64,000 nucleotides of DNA from NCBI GenBank assembly GCA_001025035.1, contig LCZK01000008.1, positions 62,001-126,000 of the forward strand, read 5' to 3'. Below are positions 60,916 to 64,000 of this stretch, piece after piece. Both the position numbers and the translations under genes were made by a program. Each line of letters starts with the position of its first letter. Positions within the stretch are counted from its first letter, which is position 1. Source of the DNA: Actinobacteria bacterium IMCC26207. Lineage in GTDB: Bacteria > Actinomycetota > Acidimicrobiia > Acidimicrobiales > Microtrichaceae. The notes below the pieces were generated by a model. The model ran no database searches. It saw only the letters and a program-made list of their open reading frames with translations, and had not been told where the DNA came from.

Positions 60916-61455
60916 CTAGATCAGATCTGTTGAAAGTGGATCATGGCGTCCGTACCCGCCGCGAAAGAACAGCAGCGGCCCAACATCTGCTCGGTGCACA
61001 TCTAGGTACTGAACCCGGCCCAGCACAATCACATGATCGCCGGCATCGACAACTGAGTGGAGCGTGCAATCCATGTGAGCCACTCCCCCAACAATGAGTG
61101 GTGACCCGGTTACAGGCGCAGGCACCCAGGTGTCTCCTGCGAACTTGTCTTCTACCTTCGAGGCAAAGCGGCCAGAAGTGTCTTGTTGCTCCTCGGATAG
61201 GACCGTGACCCCAAACGCACCGGTGTCCTCGATGCGTGCCCATGAGGAAGAGGTCTTCGCAACGCAGAATCCAATAAGTGGCGGATCAAGCGAAACCGAG
61301 AAGAAAGTCCCGATAGCAAGTCCAATCGGTGCTGTGCCTTCAAGCGCAGCTACCACAGTCACCCCGGTGGGGTAATGCCCCATCACAGAGCGGAACAACG
61401 CTGGGTCTATCTCGACCTCGGCTTGACTACTTGAGATGTTGCCGTCCTCAGACAT
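60916..61455 (-). CDS. Flavin reductase-like protein
   Basis: 179 residues from ATG 61455 with AAGG upstream; the longer open frame covers unrelated sequence. FRSVMGHYPTGVTVVAA is the FMN-binding start, followed by IGTFFSVSLDPPLIGFCV, RFASKVEDKF and a GDHVIVLGRV strand, as in HpaC-type NAD(P)H:flavin reductases. It supplies reduced flavin to a monooxygenase that is not in the window. It sits between an MBL hydrolase and the carbonic anhydrase-like gene. Confidence 0.92.
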   Translation of the reverse strand: MSEDGNISSSQAEVEIDPALFRSVMGHYPTGVTVVAALEGTAPIGLAIGTFFSVSLDPPLIGFCVAKTSSSWARIEDTGAFGVTVLSEEQQDTSGRFASKVEDKFAGDTWVPAPVTGSPLIVGGVAHMDCTLHSVVDAGDHVIVLGRVQYLDVHRADVGPLLFFRGGYGRHDPLSTDLI

Positions 61456-61495
61456 CTTTGCCTTCCCGATCTGTGCCGTGTTTGGCTTGGCAAGA

Positions 61496-62365
61496 TTACC
61501 TGAGTGGGTCGGACTCGAAGGACAGGGTGAGACCTTCAGATGCCGCGAGAATCTCTTGAAGTCCAGAGCCGGCTTTGTGTTGGCGCGCCTGCATAAGCAT
61601 CTCATCGACACGATCGTCATCGTGAGAAGGATCATGATGAAACAGCGCCAGGCGATTCACACCAGATTGTCCCGCCACTTCGACTGCATAGTCAGAGGTG
61701 CAGTGCCCCCAGTCGGAACGTAGGAGATATTCCTCGGGGTCATACTGCGCATCGTGAATGAGTAGGTCAGCGTCGGCACAGAGTGCCCGCACCTCTGCGG
61801 ATACCTCAGTGGCTTCGGGGCCCGGTTGCTGATGATCGCTGATATACACAATCACGACGCCTTGGCTTTCGATGCGGTAGCCAACCGTTGGGCCACGGTG
61901 CGGAATCGGAGCAGCCGTCACGGTTGCATCACCCACCTGAAACACATCGTTTTCAACTTCAAAAAAGTTGAACTCGCCAGCGAGTTCCTCAATACCGACT
62001 GGGAAATACGGCGGCTGAATAAACGCCTTGACGGCCTCGGTCAGGGTGCAGTCCTCTTGACGCGGCCCATACACATTGAGTTGCGCACCCTCGCACAACA
62101 TCGGGCTAAAAAACGGAACCCCCTGCACATGATCCCAATGCAGATGACTCACTAATGCTGTGCCTCGAAATGGCTGATCACAGGGAACCGTCATGCCAAA
62201 AAACCGCAACCCGGTTCCAAGGTCCAACACGATGGGGTCCTGCCCCGGCGATTCAATGACCACGCAGGAGGTGTTGCCTCCGTAGCGCCTATTCGCGTCA
62301 CTCGAACATGGGGTCGAACCGCGCACACCGTAAAACGTTACGTTCAACACCGAGCTAGCACCCAC
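61496..62365 (-). CDS. MBL-fold metal-dependent hydrolase
   Basis: 289 residues from GTG 62365 (GTG 62350 is possible). It starts VTFYGVRGSTPCSS, then SHLHWDHVQGVPFF (HxHxDH), VYISDHQQPG and IHDAQYDPEEY. This set is found in predicted phosphodiesterases of the cAMP or arylsulfatase-like MBL group often next to signalling genes. No signal peptide. It is the first gene of the flavin reductase operon. Confidence 0.88.
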   Translation of the reverse strand: MGASSVLNVTFYGVRGSTPCSSDANRRYGGNTSCVVIESPGQDPIVLDLGTGLRFFGMTVPCDQPFRGTALVSHLHWDHVQGVPFFSPMLCEGAQLNVYGPRQEDCTLTEAVKAFIQPPYFPVGIEELAGEFNFFEVENDVFQVGDATVTAAPIPHRGPTVGYRIESQGVVIVYISDHQQPGPEATEVSAEVRALCADADLLIHDAQYDPEEYLLRSDWGHCTSDYAVEVAGQSGVNRLALFHHDPSHDDDRVDEMLMQARQHKAGSGLQEILAASEGLTLSFESDPLR

Positions 62366-62583
62366 GGCTCAAAATGTAGTGACCCATAACGCTCCTGAAG
62401 CAGTTCAACAAGCAACCTGAGAAGTGGATGACCCCATACGAGAGGTACCCAAACGCAGACATCCAAACCAGATAGCAGACAGTAGGTGAACAAGTAGTAC
62501 AAGCACACCTATATGTGACTGAAGTCTCTAGTGGTCGTTCCTGAAGGCACCAAGAAACCTCGCCCAGTTACTAAGGTCTCCCC

Positions 62584-63528
62584 ATGACGCCTCCCACCGA
62601 CTCAGTTGAGCCTCTTGCAAGCGCTGCCGCACAGGAGACTGCGAAAATGCTTGGCTTGGAATTCGCATCCGTGAAGTTGCCCGAGAATGGCCTCGAGGTT
62701 GCGTACCTTGCTGCAGGCTCAGGCCCACTCGCACTCTGCCTGCACGGGTACCCGGACTCGGCGTGGACTTGGCGCTACCTTTTGCCAGCCCTAGCAGCAG
62801 CGGGGTACCGAGCTGTCGCGCCGTTTAGCCGCGGCTACGCACCAACCACCTTGGCTGCCGATGACAACTATCAGTCCGGAGTGTTGGGTGTAGACGCCAA
62901 CTGTTTGCACCGTGCACTCGGTGCAGACAGCAGCGCAGTTGTCATCGGCCACGACTGGGGTGCAATGGGCGCATACTCAGCCGCCACACTCGAACCTGAA
63001 CTCTGGCGTCGAGTAGTCACCGCAGCAGTTCCCCCAGGACCTGTCATGGCTCAAGCATTCTTCACCTACGACCAGCTTCGCCTGAGCTGGTACATGTTCT
63101 TCCAGCTCAATCCCCTGTCCGACATGATGATTCCAATGAATGAGTTCGAGTTCATCACTCGCTTATGGCAGGACTGGTCTCCCGGCTACGACTGCGCAGA
63201 GGACGTCGCCTACTTCGCATCCTGCATGCCAACTCCGGAACACGTCGCGGCAGCACTTGGCTACTACCGCCAGACCCTGCAATCAGAGCTTCAGGACCCG
63301 GCCCTAGCTCAGGCTCAGGCTGCAGTTTTTGAACTCCCCCCGCAACCGCTGCTCTACCTGCATGGGCAGACCGATGGGTGCATGGCACCCGCCCTTGCCG
63401 GTACCACAGGCGATTACCTCAACGTAGAGGGCAGCCGGGCAGTGATGATTGAAAATGCGGGGCATTTTCTTCAACTTGAACAGCCAGCCGAAGTGAACGC
63501 AGAGATTCTGGCTTTCCTCGCGAAGTAA
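62584..63528 (+). CDS. Alpha/beta hydrolase
   Basis: 314 residues. LCLHGYPDSAWTWRYLL is the oxyanion region and VIGHDWGAMGAYSA holds the Asp nucleophile. The late Asp lies in YLHGQTDGCM and the His in ENAGHFLQLEQP. The pattern fits epoxide hydrolase or haloalkane dehalogenase-like enzymes. It is similar in style to the enzyme at 27443 but not a close copy. The substrate is unknown. Confidence 0.92.
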   Translation: MTPPTDSVEPLASAAAQETAKMLGLEFASVKLPENGLEVAYLAAGSGPLALCLHGYPDSAWTWRYLLPALAAAGYRAVAPFSRGYAPTTLAADDNYQSGVLGVDANCLHRALGADSSAVVIGHDWGAMGAYSAATLEPELWRRVVTAAVPPGPVMAQAFFTYDQLRLSWYMFFQLNPLSDMMIPMNEFEFITRLWQDWSPGYDCAEDVAYFASCMPTPEHVAAALGYYRQTLQSELQDPALAQAQAAVFELPPQPLLYLHGQTDGCMAPALAGTTGDYLNVEGSRAVMIENAGHFLQLEQPAEVNAEILAFLAK

Positions 63529-63535
63529 GCCAGAA

Positions 63536-64000
63536 TCAGGTTGGGTGGCCGCCCGCCAGAATCTGAGCAATTCCAGAGCTGAAGGCGCCAACATCTTTAG
63601 GCGTGGTGTCATAGCTACAGACCCACCGCACCAGGTCCTGCTCTTGATCCCACACATAAAACGGAGACCACGCAATGATTGGCTCAAGGGACCACGCTGG
63701 CAAGGTCGCAAACACTGAATTGACCTGCGGTGAGCGATGCAGTTCAACTCCTGGAATATCAGCAACCTGTTGAGCAAGCAGTTCTGCCATTGCATTCGCA
63801 TGACCAGCGTTACGCAACCACAAGTTGCCGTCTAGCAGGGCAGAGAACTGGGCCGCGATGTAGCGCATCTTTGACGGCAGTTGTGCGGCCTGCTTTCGGA
63901 CGAACCGAGCATGCTCCGCCAACTCGGGCTGCAAAAAAACCACAGACTCTCCAAACATCATGCCGTTCTTCGTACCGCCAAACGTAACGACATCCACCCC
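63536..64000 (-). CDS. Low-specificity L-threonine aldolase, C-terminal part (cut by window edge)
   Basis: The frame continues past the window end; 154 codons plus stop are visible. FGGTKNGMMFGESVVF contains the PLP-lysine motif of threonine aldolases, and the C-terminal domain (PGVELHRSPQVNSVFATLP) follows to the stop. It cleaves threonine to glycine and acetaldehyde. It faces the alpha/beta hydrolase with 7 bases between stops. Confidence 0.88.
   Translation of the reverse strand, partial: GVDVVTFGGTKNGMMFGESVVFLQPELAEHARFVRKQAAQLPSKMRYIAAQFSALLDGNLWLRNAGHANAMAELLAQQVADIPGVELHRSPQVNSVFATLPAWSLEPIIAWSPFYVWDQEQDLVRWVCSYDTTPKDVGAFSSGIAQILAGGHPT

Noticed and set aside
62344-62508. 54-codon minus-strand ORF before the MBL hydrolase
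   Set aside because: It has no ribosome-binding site, is hydrophobic and Cys-rich in a random manner, and overlaps the next gene in another frame.

Overview
The window looks like chromosome from a member of the Actinomycetota, most likely Acidimicrobiia or a close relative. Supporting signs are moderately high GC, frequent GTG starts, a PimB-like mannosyltransferase, a SufBCD/SufSU iron-sulfur system with an embedded Rieske protein, CsoR, several acyl-CoA dehydrogenases, and many exported proteins with Thr/Pro/Ser-rich tails. The taxonomy is an inference from gene content. No rRNA, tRNA, CRISPR array, phage or insertion sequence was seen.

Layout. 0-5.4 kb: a gene end, a lipoprotein, a relic of a PNPOx-fold protein, an acyl-CoA dehydrogenase divergent from an XRE regulator with a palindromic operator between them, and a repeat-bearing exported protein. 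5.4-16.2 kb: CysRS, two GGDEF-type signalling proteins, an SDR, a type-2 ValRS without a C-terminal coiled coil, and a membrane/stress cluster (PH-domain membrane protein, MscS and two very small coupled ORFs). 16.2-32.3 kb: a lone ABC-type solute-binding lipoprotein with an acyl-CoA synthetase, a CoA-transferase, a four-gene minus-strand operon (KPKAA-repeat protein, tyrosine phosphatase, Bcp peroxiredoxin, LacZ), an epoxide-hydrolase-like enzyme, and an operon of eIF2B-like protein, GH36 alpha-galactosidase and PimB-like glycosyltransferase. 32.3-43.7 kb: a thioredoxin-like protein, SDR, L,D-transpeptidase, CsoR with its operator, an RNA methyltransferase divergent from a CbiX-like chelatase, a second acyl-CoA dehydrogenase behind a complex palindromic region, a 1330-residue secreted LamG/PKD protein, a lipoprotein, a VapBC-type pair and an MBL hydrolase.

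44.4-56.2 kb is the most coherent region: a split SUF system. sufC1-sufS-sufU lie on the plus strand; sufD-Rieske-sufC2 and sufB lie on the minus strand. Each of the three units is preceded by a variant of the same dyad (half-site GTAGGAGAAA), so they probably form one regulon, although two different SufC ATPases are encoded. A four-cysteine protein of unknown function sits just upstream of sufD. 56.3-64 kb holds an esterase, a sulfatase, a DUF2752 membrane protein behind an iron-box-like palindrome, an exported protein, a small operon (MBL hydrolase, flavin reductase, gamma-carbonic anhydrase), another alpha/beta hydrolase and the end of a threonine aldolase.

Two themes run through the window. 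Short tandem duplications are frequent, including three that duplicate a gene's stop codon and flank and several in-frame low-complexity expansions. All three GGDEF-type domains have degenerate active-site motifs, so none is likely to be a working diguanylate cyclase.
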